This document shows positions 17,812 through 27,507 of a DNA stretch of 64,000 nt, one piece after another; the stretch's first letter is position 1; every line of letters begins with the position of its first letter. Origin of the DNA: Brevibacillus brevis (GTDB lineage Bacteria > Bacillota > Bacilli > Brevibacillales > Brevibacillaceae); assembly GCF_001039275.2 (NCBI RefSeq), contig NZ_CP030117.1, positions 4,558,501 to 4,622,500 of the forward strand, in the 5' to 3' direction. Below the pieces are notes generated by a model. It was not told where the DNA came from. It made no database searches and saw only the letters and a list, made by a program, of their open reading frames with translations. The position numbers were made by a program, and so were the translations under genes.

Positions 17812-19332
17812 TTATCCTTCGCTTACCTGTAACAGAAGGTGAACCGCCTTGTTCCAACGCCCACGCAGTCTATTCCTCACCGATTCATCAAGTGTCGGTT
17901 CATAGCGACGCCCTACCTTCATTCGCGCTTCCAATTCTTTCACCGACCACCAGCCGCACTCTTCCCCGAGTAGAAACGCAATCCCCATCGCTGTTGTTTC
18001 ATTGATCTGCGGCACCTCTACCGGAACACCCAGCAGGTCTGCCTGAAACTGCATCAAATACGGATTATCCGTCAAGCCGCCATCTACCCGCAAAACGGAA
18101 ATCTTTTGTCCGACTGCCTGTTCCATTGTGACAAACACATCCGCTACACGGTGAGCGATCCCTTCCAGCATCGCTTTTGCCAGTAGCGGTCGGTCAGTAT
18201 GCTGGGAGAGTCCGAGAAACACCCCTCTCGCCTCCGAGTTCCAGTACGGTGTGCCGATCCCATTCAATGCCGGGATAAATAAAAGGTTGGTTGGGGCTTC
18301 TCCCTTTTGCAGTTCTTCATACCACTGCTCCGACCATCGTTGCAGCTCGTCTATATCCTGATACAGCCCAAGCTGCTCTTTTCCCCATTCGAGAGCTGAC
18401 CCCGCCGCATAAACCGCGCCATCAAGCGCATAAGTATGTTGCCCCCCGCGTTTCCAGACGAGCGTCGTCAAAAGTCCGCTCTCTTTCGTAGCAGGCGGCT
18501 CGTTTCCGACGTTCATGTAAGCGAAGCAGCCCGTGCCATACGTACATTTGGACATACCCGGCTCAATGCAGAGATGACCGTAAAGGGCCGCTGGTTGATC
18601 CACCTGGCTGACGAGAATCGGTGCTTGGATGCCGCAAAATTTATCCGGATTCGTCCTACCAAAAGAACCAACTGTTGGACGAACCTGCGGTAGCCAGTCT
18701 TCCTCTATTCCCAAATACCGCAATATTTCCTCATCCCATTTCCCCTGCCGATGAGCAAACAACAGCGTTCGAGCAGCAGTGGAAGCATCGGTTACATACG
18801 AGGCGCCTCCTGTCATCTGCCAGATCAGCCAAGAGTCAAGCGTGCTGCAATAAGCCTGCCGCTGTCGGATCTTTTCTTGCACCAGAGGCACTTCCTCCAT
18901 CATCCACCTGATTTTCGTCGCAGAAAAATATGGGTCAATCAAAAGTCCGGTCTTCTCGGCCACCTTCTGTGCCCATTCGCCATCCTCCTTCCAACGCTCT
19001 GCGATTTGATCGGAGCGACGGCAGGACCAGACAACAGCCGGATAAAGCGACTCTCCGCTTACCGAATCCCAAAAGAGGACCGTTTCCCCCTGATTGGCCA
19101 GGCCTACCGCTTCCACCTGCTCAGGTTCGGTACGTCCCTTGAGCAGCACGTCGGCCACTCCCATCAAGACCTTTTCCCAGATCTCCTCCGGGTTATGCTC
19201 CACCCATCCGGACTGTGGATAATATTGTGCGTGCTTCTGATAGCTTTCAGCAGCAACCCGTCCATGGTGATTTACCAGCAGCACCCTGGTCCCAGTTGTC
19301 CCCTGATCAATCGACAGCAAATACTTCTCCAT
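17812..19332 (-). CDS. FGGY-family kinase, glycerol-kinase-like
   Basis: A 506-residue sugar/polyol kinase that aligns along its length with E. coli GlpK. Conserved are the DQGTTGTR phosphate loop at residues 9-16, Trp102, DPYFS with Tyr135, VDQPAALYG with Asp245 and Gln246, and GTGCF with Phe270. Glu83 (GlpK Glu84) is kept, but the glycerol-contacting Arg83 of GlpK is Gly here (NQGET at 80-84). That suggests a related but different substrate, or altered glycerol binding. It is the last gene of a six-gene operon with two GlpA-like flavoproteins and an APC permease, and no glycerol channel gene is present. 'Glycerol kinase' would be the automatic label; I hold it as a family assignment only. 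Confidence 0.88.
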   Translation of the reverse strand: MEKYLLSIDQGTTGTRVLLVNHHGRVAAESYQKHAQYYPQSGWVEHNPEEIWEKVLMGVADVLLKGRTEPEQVEAVGLANQGETVLFWDSVSGESLYPAVVWSCRRSDQIAERWKEDGEWAQKVAEKTGLLIDPYFSATKIRWMMEEVPLVQEKIRQRQAYCSTLDSWLIWQMTGGASYVTDASTAARTLLFAHRQGKWDEEILRYLGIEEDWLPQVRPTVGSFGRTNPDKFCGIQAPILVSQVDQPAALYGHLCIEPGMSKCTYGTGCFAYMNVGNEPPATKESGLLTTLVWKRGGQHTYALDGAVYAAGSALEWGKEQLGLYQDIDELQRWSEQWYEELQKGEAPTNLLFIPALNGIGTPYWNSEARGVFLGLSQHTDRPLLAKAMLEGIAHRVADVFVTMEQAVGQKISVLRVDGGLTDNPYLMQFQADLLGVPVEVPQINETTAMGIAFLLGEECGWWSVKELEARMKVGRRYEPTLDESVRNRLRGRWNKAVHLLLQVSEG

Positions 19333-19356
19333 ACTGCAGGCTCCTTTTTCATTATT

Positions 19357-20826
19357 CTAGGCGGAATGATCTTCTTTCTCTTCATCAAATCCGAATGTTC
19401 TGTCTTTTATACCGATACGGCCCTCCATAATCCCTTTGCGGAACAGCAGATGATACAAAATGACACCTATAGCCAGCAAGGTAGCTGCCACGATCGCTAC
19501 GCTATGGAAATTTTCCGGAATGGTCAGGATGCCAATTTCAAAGATCAGCCATGCGATCGCAAGGAAAGTGAGCGGTGTGCGCCACTTGCCCAGGTCAAAG
19601 TACTTCGATTTGGGCAGTTCCTTGCGTTTCCATGCATAAGCAGCAATCGTTGTCAGATAGAGAAGGGCTGGCAGTACCGAGGTGGCTCCTACCAGAAGGG
19701 TCAGGGAATCGGCGAATAATACAGCGAGAATACCTAGCACTAAAACGAGTAAAACGGCGTTTGTTGGTACCGAAGTCTGAGGTGATACCTTCTTGAAGAT
19801 GGAGGAAGCGAAGAATACATTGTCACGTGACAACGCATAGATGAGTCGGGAAGCGGAAGCCATGATGATCAAGCCGCACGCGAAGATGGAAATGAGGCAA
19901 AGCACCAGAAAGAAGCTGGATACAGCGGAGCCAAGACTTGTTTGCAATATGTACGGAATTGGATTCGCTGCACCGAGCACAGTCGGCAGATCCGTAATGG
20001 CAACAGAAATCACGATCAACAGTAAGAAACCAATCACACCACTCAGTAATACGGATAAAATCATGGCACGAGGCACCGTTTTCTTCGCATTGATCGTCTC
20101 CTCGGAGAGATTCGCAGCAGCCTCGAAGCCTACCAATGTAAAGGAACCCATCAGGGCAGCCATGATAAAAGCGCCTAGGTACGAACCGTCCGATTGAGTC
20201 GCAGCCGTACCGATATCGGTCAGCATGCTCCAATTTGCCCCGTTGTACATCACAACTGCTCCCAGCACCACAACGATCCCAACCATACCGATCACTTCCG
20301 TGTACACGGCGATATCATTAATGCGAGTAGCCAGCTTCACTCCATAAATGTTTAATAAAGCTTGTACGACTAGCGTACCAATCACGATCCAGACCAGTGT
20401 CTTGGAGCCTGTATCCCAGCCAAACATCTCGGCAATAATGGGAGCCAGCGCATAGTCGACAGTTGGAACTACGATAACGAGAAAGCAAAAGGCAATCCAG
20501 CCAGCAAACCAACCCAGCCCCGGGTTGGCAAGACGTGTCACCCATTGATAGGAATAGCCGCTCAATGGAATTCGTCCAGCCAGCTCTGCAAAAATAATGG
20601 CTACTAACAAATGCCCAATGGTTACAATCGGCCAGGTCCAGATACCAGCCGGCCCAGCTGTACTAAGCACAAATCCATAATTGCTAAAAATGCCTGTGGT
20701 AATGGAAATAAAAGAAAACGCGACGGCAAACGAACTGAACAGTTTTAATGTCCGTCTCAATTCTTGCTTATAATGATACGTTTGCATATCTTGCGAATCA
20801 TTTGCTTGTACCGATTGTTTCACCAT
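19357..20826 (-). CDS. APC-superfamily permease (BAT1/UGA4-like amino acid transporter)
   Basis: A 489-residue membrane protein with about 12 hydrophobic segments, belonging to the amino acid-polyamine-organocation superfamily. The FSSFAVAFSFISITTGIF opening and the ELAGRIPLSGYSYQW run are typical of the amino acid/choline transporter branch (BAT1, UGA4, GabP-like). Substrates in this branch are amines or amino acids, for example GABA or choline. Its place between a DeoR regulator and a glycerol-kinase-like gene, with intergenic gaps of only about 25 nt, implies that it imports the operon's substrate. That would point to an amino-polyol, amino acid or similar compound instead of plain glycerol; this is inference. 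Confidence 0.87.
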   Translation of the reverse strand: MVKQSVQANDSQDMQTYHYKQELRRTLKLFSSFAVAFSFISITTGIFSNYGFVLSTAGPAGIWTWPIVTIGHLLVAIIFAELAGRIPLSGYSYQWVTRLANPGLGWFAGWIAFCFLVIVVPTVDYALAPIIAEMFGWDTGSKTLVWIVIGTLVVQALLNIYGVKLATRINDIAVYTEVIGMVGIVVVLGAVVMYNGANWSMLTDIGTAATQSDGSYLGAFIMAALMGSFTLVGFEAAANLSEETINAKKTVPRAMILSVLLSGVIGFLLLIVISVAITDLPTVLGAANPIPYILQTSLGSAVSSFFLVLCLISIFACGLIIMASASRLIYALSRDNVFFASSIFKKVSPQTSVPTNAVLLVLVLGILAVLFADSLTLLVGATSVLPALLYLTTIAAYAWKRKELPKSKYFDLGKWRTPLTFLAIAWLIFEIGILTIPENFHSVAIVAATLLAIGVILYHLLFRKGIMEGRIGIKDRTFGFDEEKEDHSA

Positions 20827-20850
20827 GGATTGCCTCCCTCACCATTTGCT

Positions 20851-21621
20851 TTACACGGATGTCTTAGCAACGATGACTTGCAATCCTTCCTGAGCGAGTC
20901 GCCCAGCAAGAGATTGGGGTAGTTCCTCATCTGTAATGACTACGTCGATGTCGGATAACTCTGCCACCCTCATAAAAGCGGTTACATTTATTTTGGAATG
21001 ATCAATCAGTACATATGTTTCTTTGGCGTTTGTAAGCATCAACTGCCTGATGTCTGCCTCGCCCACGTGGTAATCCGTAAAACCAGTTTCTGCTGCCAAT
21101 CCCCCCACACCAATAAACGCTTTGTCCACAAACAAGCCCTCGAGGCTTTTCCTGGCGATCGGACCGGACATGGCCAGATCCCCTGCGCGCAATTCACCTC
21201 CACTCATGATCACCTTTGCATCCGGGTGATGAGATAGTTCCAATGCCACCAGTAGCGCATTGGTTATCACCGTAATCCCCTTTTTATGATAAAGGTGTTT
21301 GGCGAACAATTGTGTCGTCGTGCCCAAATCAATATAGATTGCGTCACCGTCCTCCACCAAGGAGGCGGCGGCGACCGCAATCGCCTCTTTCTCCGCCAAG
21401 TTTAATCCACTCCGCTTGGCATAAGGAGGCTCCACGTTGGTTTTATTCAGAATAGCGCCACCATGCACCTTCTTGAGTAGTCCCTGCTGCTCCATTTCAT
21501 ACAAATCCCGCCTGATTGTTTCGCGTGTCACCGTTAATCGGCTGCATAGCTCTGCAATACGAACGGATTGATTTTCTTGTAGCATTTGCAGGATCAGCTG
21601 CTGTCTTTCTTCTTGTAGCAT
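20851..21621 (-). CDS. DeoR/GlpR-family transcriptional regulator
   Basis: A 256-residue repressor. An N-terminal winged helix (about 1-57, with the VTRETIRRDLYEMEQQGLL recognition region) is joined to a DeoRC sensor domain of the isomerase-like fold that binds a phosphorylated sugar or polyol. The characteristic IYIDLGTTT run near residue 95 is present. It is encoded inside the operon it probably controls. A 12-bp inverted repeat, TTGTTTGCAAAA, flanks the operon promoter at 24408-24419 and 24531-24542 and is a fair candidate operator. The effector is likely the phosphorylated product of the operon's kinase. Confidence 0.9.
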   Translation of the reverse strand: MLQEERQQLILQMLQENQSVRIAELCSRLTVTRETIRRDLYEMEQQGLLKKVHGGAILNKTNVEPPYAKRSGLNLAEKEAIAVAAASLVEDGDAIYIDLGTTTQLFAKHLYHKKGITVITNALLVALELSHHPDAKVIMSGGELRAGDLAMSGPIARKSLEGLFVDKAFIGVGGLAAETGFTDYHVGEADIRQLMLTNAKETYVLIDHSKINVTAFMRVAELSDIDVVITDEELPQSLAGRLAQEGLQVIVAKTSV

Positions 21622-21640
21622 GGATGATCACCATCTTCTC

Positions 21641-22105
21641 TTAATTGTATATCTCTTGACTAGACTGGAACAGGGTCTGGACGTTCGTCGCAAATTCTTC
21701 TGCCTTTTTCTTCACAGTCCCCTTCATTAGTATATCTCCTAACGATGCCAGTCGCCCTGTCATTTGCAAATCCATCTCGTACTGCACTCGCGTGGTTCCC
21801 GGCTGCTCCTCTTTTAGCTGAAGGTGCAATTGATTGCGGAACACGCCAGCCAACGCTACCGGTTGTCCGGTCATCTCCACTTGCAGCGCTTCTCCGTCTA
21901 CCGCTTCTTTTAATTCCCCCGTCACTCGGAATTGAATCGTCATAAACTGTATCTTCACTTCCATGTTCGCTTCATAACTGGTGGGACTGCTCATTTTTAC
22001 TTCATTGCAGCCTGGTACGCAACCTGACAGCTTTTCAACATCCATAAAGACGGACCATACATCTGCTTTACTTGCCTGAATCGTAAACGAGTCGGATAGC
22101 TTCAT
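21641..22105 (-). CDS. CoxG-like SRPBCC-domain protein
   Basis: A 154-residue cytoplasmic protein of the START/Bet v1-like fold, CoxG (carbon monoxide dehydrogenase subunit G) family. The opening SFTIQASKADVWSVFMDVE and GCVPGC are family landmarks, and the length is normal. CoxG proteins usually accompany molybdenum hydroxylases, where they help membrane attachment or maturation; here no molybdenum enzyme is in sight and the gene follows two flavoprotein genes after 27 nt. It may dock or mature those oxidoreductases. This is an uncommon pairing. Confidence 0.82.
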   Translation of the reverse strand: MKLSDSFTIQASKADVWSVFMDVEKLSGCVPGCNEVKMSSPTSYEANMEVKIQFMTIQFRVTGELKEAVDGEALQVEMTGQPVALAGVFRNQLHLQLKEEQPGTTRVQYEMDLQMTGRLASLGDILMKGTVKKKAEEFATNVQTLFQSSQEIYN

Positions 22106-22132
22106 CGTAAACTCTCCCTTCTGATGCTCGTT

Positions 22133-22972
22133 TTACAAGAGATGCTTGGCTGTTTCTTTTGCCCATTCCATCGAATTCGTGTGATCATCGTCACCAAGGC
22201 AGGTACAACTCCCTGCTGCATAAATATCTGGCAGATTCGTTTTCCCTGTGGCATCTACAATAATCGCATCTTGATGATCTCGCTCGATCGGTGTTCCTTT
22301 CAAGAAAAACGTACAAGGCACCCGACCCTTTGCAAAAATGAGCGTATCGCACGCCACTTCGTTTATCTCATCCGTCATCCGATTCCGCAGTTGTACTCCT
22401 TCTACCCGAGACAATCCCTTGATAGAGGTAAGCTCCCAATCTAACTCAGCATATTTGACCAGATTGCTCGTCTCTTTTTCCAGAAGGGTCGCTGTACTGC
22501 GAGAGATTCTGCCATTCTCGATCAACACAATCTTGCGGCCCGGCTGATATCCTCGCTCTATTAGCTGCATCGCCATCATCGGAGTCATGACTCCTGCCGG
22601 ACGTGTCCCCGGGATTTTATGCGCTTCACGCGGTTTTTCCAGTGAGCCTGAGGCGATCAGTACCTTTTTTGCCTCAATAGAATAGGTGCCCATCGGCGAT
22701 TGGACGTACAACTGATGCAATTGACCGTTTCCGCCTGGGAAAAAACCGACGACTGTTGATTGTTCGTGAATCTCGTAGGGAAGCGACGCGGCTTTTTCCA
22801 GAAGCTCCCGTTCTGGAGCAAACTCGTCTGAGCTCCAATACGGTAAGGTGAAGCCACCTCTTCTCTTCTGGTAATCGATCATCAGAACAGAGCTAACTCC
22901 TCCTTCCCACGCTGAAAGGGCTGCCGTCAATCCCGAGATTCCTGCTCCAATGATCACCAAATCATACCTCAT
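22133..22972 (-). CDS. FAD-dependent oxidoreductase, small subunit-like
   Basis: A 279-residue flavoprotein with an N-terminal dinucleotide-binding motif GAGISGLTAA (residues 9-18) and a C-terminal FAD motif around NLPDIYAAGSC (near 247). It is much shorter than the ~400-residue partner oxidoreductases usually found beside GlpA-like proteins, and the segment after the first motif appears condensed. The ATG overlaps the upstream GlpA-like gene stop by 4 nt, so the two are translationally coupled. It probably passes electrons from the partner dehydrogenase to NAD(P), a quinone or another acceptor. The acceptor cannot be deduced. Confidence 0.82.
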   Translation of the reverse strand: MRYDLVIIGAGISGLTAALSAWEGGVSSVLMIDYQKRRGGFTLPYWSSDEFAPERELLEKAASLPYEIHEQSTVVGFFPGGNGQLHQLYVQSPMGTYSIEAKKVLIASGSLEKPREAHKIPGTRPAGVMTPMMAMQLIERGYQPGRKIVLIENGRISRSTATLLEKETSNLVKYAELDWELTSIKGLSRVEGVQLRNRMTDEINEVACDTLIFAKGRVPCTFFLKGTPIERDHQDAIIVDATGKTNLPDIYAAGSCTCLGDDDHTNSMEWAKETAKHLL

Positions 22973-24384
22973 GCCTGCTTCTCTCCTTGTACTACAGCTA
23001 GATAAGAGTTTCTTACTCCTTTTAAAGGCTGCTTCCCGGTGTGTTCAGGATAGGTCTCGGCCATAACATCGATGATTTTGGGAATACAGCAGTTTCCTTG
23101 GCATTCTCCTAAGGTGGCGCCCGTCCGCCGCTTTACTCCATCAATGGTCTGCGGGGTGAGGACACGCTTCAAGGAATGGACGATCTCACTCCGGGTAATG
23201 GAGCGGCACAGACAAATGATTTCTCCTGTTTCCTGCTCCTCCGAAAAAAGATCCGGCAGGGCATGCTGTGACTGTTCGTTTACTAGCAGCTCAAGCCCGG
23301 CTTTCTGAAGAGTTTCCGCTACCAGCTCTGCGATGCCAGGAGAAGCAGAGAGTCCGGTGGAACGTATCCCGGCGGCATGAATCATGCGTGGCTGTACAGT
23401 GGATGGACGGATGACAAAATCTCCCTCGCTGCAAACTGCCCTGACCCCGGCAAACTGACGAATCGTAGAAAACTTTCGAGAGTCGGGAACCAGTTTCTCA
23501 CAGCCTGCCAGTACCGTTTCCATGCCTGCCTGTGAGGTGGAACGATCCCATTTGTCTGCTTGATCCTCTGCCGTTGGCCCAAGCAGAAAACCGCCGAACA
23601 CGACTGGCGAAACCAACACGCCCTTGGAGGTTTTCGTAGGAACAGGCAAGATGATTGAGGAGATGGATACCGCCTCTTCAGTCAGGATAAACTGGCCTTT
23701 ACGTGGTGAAATCGAGAAGCTCTCATCTCCCACCATCCGGGCAATTTCATCGGACCATAATCCGGCCGCATTCACCGCATAACGGGTCGTAACCGTTTCA
23801 CCATTTTCCAGCGTAAGGAGCAAGTCCTCTCCATCCGGTACAGTCTCGATGCGGGAGACGCCTTGCCCTAGCACAACCTCCGCACCGTTTAGCACTGCTA
23901 TCTCTCCGAAGGCTCTGGTGGCCCAGAATGGATCGCAGATCGCTTCACCCGGTACTGCCAATCCGCCTGTTACGTTGGTTGTCACAGCGGGATTCATTTC
24001 CAGAATCTCCTCAGCAGACATCCAGTGAACATCTACGTCATTCGCCTTTGCATGGGGAACATAGGTGGTTTCGATGATCTGCTTTTCTTCGTCGTTTGTC
24101 GCCACCATGACGGCGCCACATGGAAGGAAGGGGATTCTCAGATTCTCAACCAACATCGGCCATAAGCTGCGGGAGCGGCGAAGGCACTCTGCCTCAACCG
24201 TGCCTGGCTTTGCATCAAACCCGGTATGAACAATCCCACTGTTCGCCTTGCTCGTCCCTTCACAAACATCAGGCTGCTTCTCGATTAAAAGCAGTCTCAG
24301 TTGATAAAACGAAAGGGCGCGTAATATGGCTGTACCGACTACTCCACCACCAATCACCACAACGTCATACTTATGGTTTTGCAT
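22969..24384 (-). CDS. GlpA-like FAD dehydrogenase with BFD-type [2Fe-2S] domain
   Basis: A 471-residue dehydrogenase of the DAO/GlpA family. The FAD motif VVIGGGVVGTAIL opens the protein (about 6-20), and TSKANSGIVHTGFDAKPGT (about 44-62) is typical of glycerol-3-phosphate dehydrogenases of the GlpA type. A C-terminal bacterioferritin-associated-ferredoxin-like domain (about 385-440) has cysteines in ICLC and GECQGNCC that would hold a [2Fe-2S] cluster. The ATG at 24384 is chosen over an in-frame TTG 33 nt upstream because GGTGG precedes it. First gene of the six-gene operon; a TTGACA/TATAAT promoter lies upstream. It likely oxidises the phosphorylated product of the operon's kinase. Confidence 0.87.
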   Translation of the reverse strand: MQNHKYDVVVIGGGVVGTAILRALSFYQLRLLLIEKQPDVCEGTSKANSGIVHTGFDAKPGTVEAECLRRSRSLWPMLVENLRIPFLPCGAVMVATNDEEKQIIETTYVPHAKANDVDVHWMSAEEILEMNPAVTTNVTGGLAVPGEAICDPFWATRAFGEIAVLNGAEVVLGQGVSRIETVPDGEDLLLTLENGETVTTRYAVNAAGLWSDEIARMVGDESFSISPRKGQFILTEEAVSISSIILPVPTKTSKGVLVSPVVFGGFLLGPTAEDQADKWDRSTSQAGMETVLAGCEKLVPDSRKFSTIRQFAGVRAVCSEGDFVIRPSTVQPRMIHAAGIRSTGLSASPGIAELVAETLQKAGLELLVNEQSQHALPDLFSEEQETGEIICLCRSITRSEIVHSLKRVLTPQTIDGVKRRTGATLGECQGNCCIPKIIDVMAETYPEHTGKQPLKGVRNSYLAVVQGEKQA

Positions 24385-24407
24385 TCTGTTCCACCAGCCT
24401 CGGATTT

Positions 24408-24542
24408 TTGTTTGCAAAATATTGCTTTAGTTTGCTTTATGTAGTATTCATTATATTCCGACTTGTATTTTTCTGTCAATAAATGAACTGCTCCCATCGC
24501 ATGACAGCAGCAGTTCATCATTTTGCATTTTTTTGCAAACAA
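24408..24542 (-). promoter_or_regulatory. Operon promoter flanked by inverted 12-bp repeats
   Basis: On the minus strand TTGACA (24474-24479), an 18-nt spacer and TATAAT (24450-24455) form a sigma-A promoter for the six-gene operon. TTGTTTGCAAAA occurs as a perfect inverted pair, downstream of the start site at 24408-24419 and upstream at 24531-24542. This fits binding and possible looping by the DeoR-type repressor encoded in the operon. Confidence 0.6.
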
Positions 24543-24550
24543 ACAAGTGG

Positions 24551-26593
24551 TTAGAGAGTGAAACGATTGATCATTTGCTGTAATTCCTTTGCCATCTGGT
24601 TTAGCTGCTCTGCGGATGTAGAGAGCTGGTTCATCGAGATGCGTTGCTCTTCCGTTGAAGCAGCCACACTCGATGCACTTTCGGCAGATTCCTTTGCAAT
24701 TGAGGACAACTGCAAAATAGATGCCGTCACCTGTTCCGTTGCCGCTGACATTTGCTCCGCAACGGAGGAAATCTCCTGAACCTGATCGGCTACATCCTGG
24801 GTAGAATCCATGATCCGGCGGAATGCTTCCCCTGTCTCATGGGCGATCTGGATTCCAGCTTCGACCTCTCGCGTTCCCTCATCCATGGCTTGTACCGCTG
24901 AAGTCGTTTCCCGTTGGATTTCGGTAATCAGGTTGGCAATTTGGTTGGCCGAGTCGTTGGACTGCTCTGCCAGCTTGCGCACTTCATCCGCTACCACTGC
25001 GAAACCTCTTCCCTGTTCACCTGCACGTGCAGCTTCAATCGCCGCATTGAGTGCCAAAAGATTCGTCTGGGAAGCGATGCTTGCGATTACTTCCACGATC
25101 TGTGAGATTTCTGCTGAGCGGCTATCCAGCGAACGAACGACATCGGCAGAATGGCTTACAGATCGGTTGATCGAATCCATCTGTCCTGACACCTTTTCTA
25201 CGGATTGGTTGCCCGCCACCGCTTCGTTTGCCATATGTTTCGATGACTCGGCCATCGTGGAGGAAGCTTCTGCAATACGTTGAATACCGATCGCCATCTC
25301 TTCCATGGCCCGCGCACTTTCTTCGGCACTATGCTGTTGATTCTCCGTGCCGGTTGCTACCTCTTGGAACGATGAGGCAACCTGACCAAAGGCAATTCGT
25401 GCTTCGTGGGCCTTCGTTGCGGAGGTTTCCGAGACTGTTCCTACTTGACCGGTATAGCCGTTAATATTTTGCATCATTCCGTGCAGATCTGTAATGAATG
25501 CATTAACCGCTGTCGCTACGTCGCCAATCTCATCCTTGCGCCGGATTGAGATCGTCTGGGTTAAATCCTTTTTCTCCACCAAGTTCACGATGCCTGCTTT
25601 CAGTTGCAACAGTGGACGTGCTACCTGTCGATTGACAAACCAATACAAGAGCACGAGGAAAATACTGATGGAGACACCAAAAATAATCAGGCTGATGTAA
25701 AAATATTGGGTAATCGGTCCGTTAATCTCTGCTGCTGGCATGACAGTAGCTAGCGTCATACCTGTTTCCCCGATTGGAGCGAAGGTGACGTATTGCGTTT
25801 GTCCAGCTATGGTTGCTTGCGTCATACCCGTAGCGGTTGCTTCTGTTATTTGATTGGCAATATCCCGCAATCCCGTTTCAGACTCGTCCGTTATTTTCAC
25901 CTGCAAGTTCTTTTGTGCATCGCGATGAGAAATGTAAATACCCGACTTGGAAACGATAAAACCATAACCTGTTTCGCCAACCTTCAGATTTTCGATGCTT
26001 TTGTTAAGCTCCGTAAGCCCGATATCCAATGTCGTCGTACCACTGATCTTTCCTCCCACTTTAATGGGCGCAATTGCTGTAACCATAGGAACTTTGGAAA
26101 TGGGGTCGGCATACGGTTCTGTCCACACATATGGTTTGTCCACCATCCCCGCCTTGTACCAATCCTGTGCGAGATAATCATAGCTGCCGTCGCTGTAAGC
26201 CGGATCGAGCTCTACCTTGTCGTTATTGCGGATAGCATACCTGCCATACAGCTTTTGCGAGCTGTCGAAGCTGTATGGCTCCATCCAAAATCCACCGCCC
26301 ACAATCAAAGGTTCAGATGCTACGACATCGACCAGCGTCCCTTCCATTTGCTTGATTGTTTCCTTGGAGCCATGCGAGACAGAATAAGTGAGTGTTTCCG
26401 AGAGCTTGCCTGTCTTGTCCAGCATCCCATTCAGATAAGCCGCCTCTTTGGCTACCTGCATTTGTAGCTTTGCTTCTACTTCGTTCGAAATAATTTGCTC
26501 AAACTGGAGAAAACCAAACACTAGCTGAAGAATAAAAATACCGATGGTGATGGCAGCCAAAATGGTTACCAACACATTTTTTATGCTCCTCAT
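24551..26593 (-). CDS. Methyl-accepting chemotaxis protein with dCache sensor
   Basis: A 680-residue transmembrane chemoreceptor. A first helix (about 6-28) is followed by a double-Cache extracellular domain (about 32-275), a second helix (about 285-310), HAMP (about 312-365) and the long cytoplasmic signalling hairpin. The hairpin tip near residue 510 carries the conserved [19 protein letters not shown]. Genes of this type relay small-molecule binding to CheA. The ATG at 26593 is used because GGAGG lies 7 nt upstream; an in-frame start six codons earlier has no site. dCache ligands are often amino acids; [17 protein letters not shown] resembles that class, but the ligand is not assignable. 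The gene lies upstream of the catabolic operon on the same strand and may sense its substrate. Confidence 0.92.
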   Translation of the reverse strand: MRSIKNVLVTILAAITIGIFILQLVFGFLQFEQIISNEVEAKLQMQVAKEAAYLNGMLDKTGKLSETLTYSVSHGSKETIKQMEGTLVDVVASEPLIVGGGFWMEPYSFDSSQKLYGRYAIRNNDKVELDPAYSDGSYDYLAQDWYKAGMVDKPYVWTEPYADPISKVPMVTAIAPIKVGGKISGTTTLDIGLTELNKSIENLKVGETGYGFIVSKSGIYISHRDAQKNLQVKITDESETGLRDIANQITEATATGMTQATIAGQTQYVTFAPIGETGMTLATVMPAAEINGPITQYFYISLIIFGVSISIFLVLLYWFVNRQVARPLLQLKAGIVNLVEKKDLTQTISIRRKDEIGDVATAVNAFITDLHGMMQNINGYTGQVGTVSETSATKAHEARIAFGQVASSFQEVATGTENQQHSAEESARAMEEMAIGIQRIAEASSTMAESSKHMANEAVAGNQSVEKVSGQMDSINRSVSHSADVVRSLDSRSAEISQIVEVIASIASQTNLLALNAAIEAARAGEQGRGFAVVADEVRKLAEQSNDSANQIANLITEIQRETTSAVQAMDEGTREVEAGIQIAHETGEAFRRIMDSTQDVADQVQEISSVAEQMSAATEQVTASILQLSSIAKESAESASSVAASTEEQRISMNQLSTSAEQLNQMAKELQQMINRFTL

Positions 26594-26741
26594 GCAAAAG
26601 CCTCCAATCACACAAATTGAAAAAATAGAAATCTATGACACGACGACATTTGGTAATCTACCCTATTATTACCATATGTAAACTTCTTCTTTACAAACTT
26701 TTTAAAACATCAGAACATAACGACAATCAATCCACATAACA

Positions 26742-26783
26742 AAAAGGCGCCTGCCATCCGAAAAGTTCGTGGATAGTAGACGC
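26742..26783 (-). terminator. Terminator of the DedA gene
   Basis: On the minus strand GGCGTCTACTATCC pairs imperfectly with GGATGGCAGGCGCC and runs into TTTTT. It lies just downstream of the DedA stop. Confidence 0.65.
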
Positions 26784-26806
26784 CGTATTCTAGTAATTCG
26801 TATCGA

Positions 26807-27394
26807 TTACGAAACAGGTGGTTGCTTATTCGTTCTCGCTTCTTTCATTTCAGCAAGACGCTGCAATTGGCGAATCATGAGGAACGAAAACACTGCGAAA
26901 CAAACAATCGTCAACGTAATTTTGCTATATTGATAAACGCCCGCAACCATTATTTCCAGTTGATCGAAGAACCAATAGCCTGCCACTAAGTAATGCAAGG
27001 TCCAAACGATACTGCTCGGCAAAAAGAATAGGAGGAACTGCCGAAACGGCATTCGGCTGGCACCGGCGAGGATCGGCACGATATGACGAATAATCGGAAG
27101 AAAGATACCAAAAGCAAGCAGCCAGCCCATTGACCCGCGTAATGCATACAGCAAATCAGCACGCAAGCCCAGATTCCGGGTCATCCAGCCAAATGCCTTC
27201 GCTCCCAGTAAGTACCCCGTGCAAGAAACGATGAAAAAAACGGGGTATATGACGGCATATGCTGTAAAAAAGTCCGCTCCTGTATTAGCAACCTGCGCCC
27301 CCACGGTCATGACCGTAATCTCATCAGGAATAAATTTTCCCAGCATGCCTGTAACCATCTCCCAGAATAGCTCGTAATACCCTGTAAGCTCCAC
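26807..27394 (-). CDS. DedA-family membrane protein
   Basis: A 195-residue integral membrane protein of the DedA/VTT family, whose members move or scramble phospholipids such as undecaprenyl phosphate or phosphatidylethanolamine. Visible landmarks are the re-entrant-loop region GYLLGAKAFGWMTRN and FGIFLPIIRHIVPILAGASRM, the latter matching the conserved F/G-x-R-(F/H)-x-P-x2-R-x3-P..AG element. GTG at 27394 is selected because GGAGG is 8 nt upstream; a GTG three codons earlier overlaps the site itself. It is monocistronic with its own terminator. The exact lipid cannot be told. Confidence 0.85.
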   Translation of the reverse strand: MELTGYYELFWEMVTGMLGKFIPDEITVMTVGAQVANTGADFFTAYAVIYPVFFIVSCTGYLLGAKAFGWMTRNLGLRADLLYALRGSMGWLLAFGIFLPIIRHIVPILAGASRMPFRQFLLFFLPSSIVWTLHYLVAGYWFFDQLEIMVAGVYQYSKITLTIVCFAVFSFLMIRQLQRLAEMKEARTNKQPPVS

Positions 27395-27507
27395 CTGTGC
27401 CACCTCCTTTCTCTCTGCACTCTATCCTAACGGGTAAACCTTTCAAAAGAAGACAGAAATCCTTAAGAAAAGGATAAGTATTTCTGAAGAATTTCTTACG
27501 AAGTACG

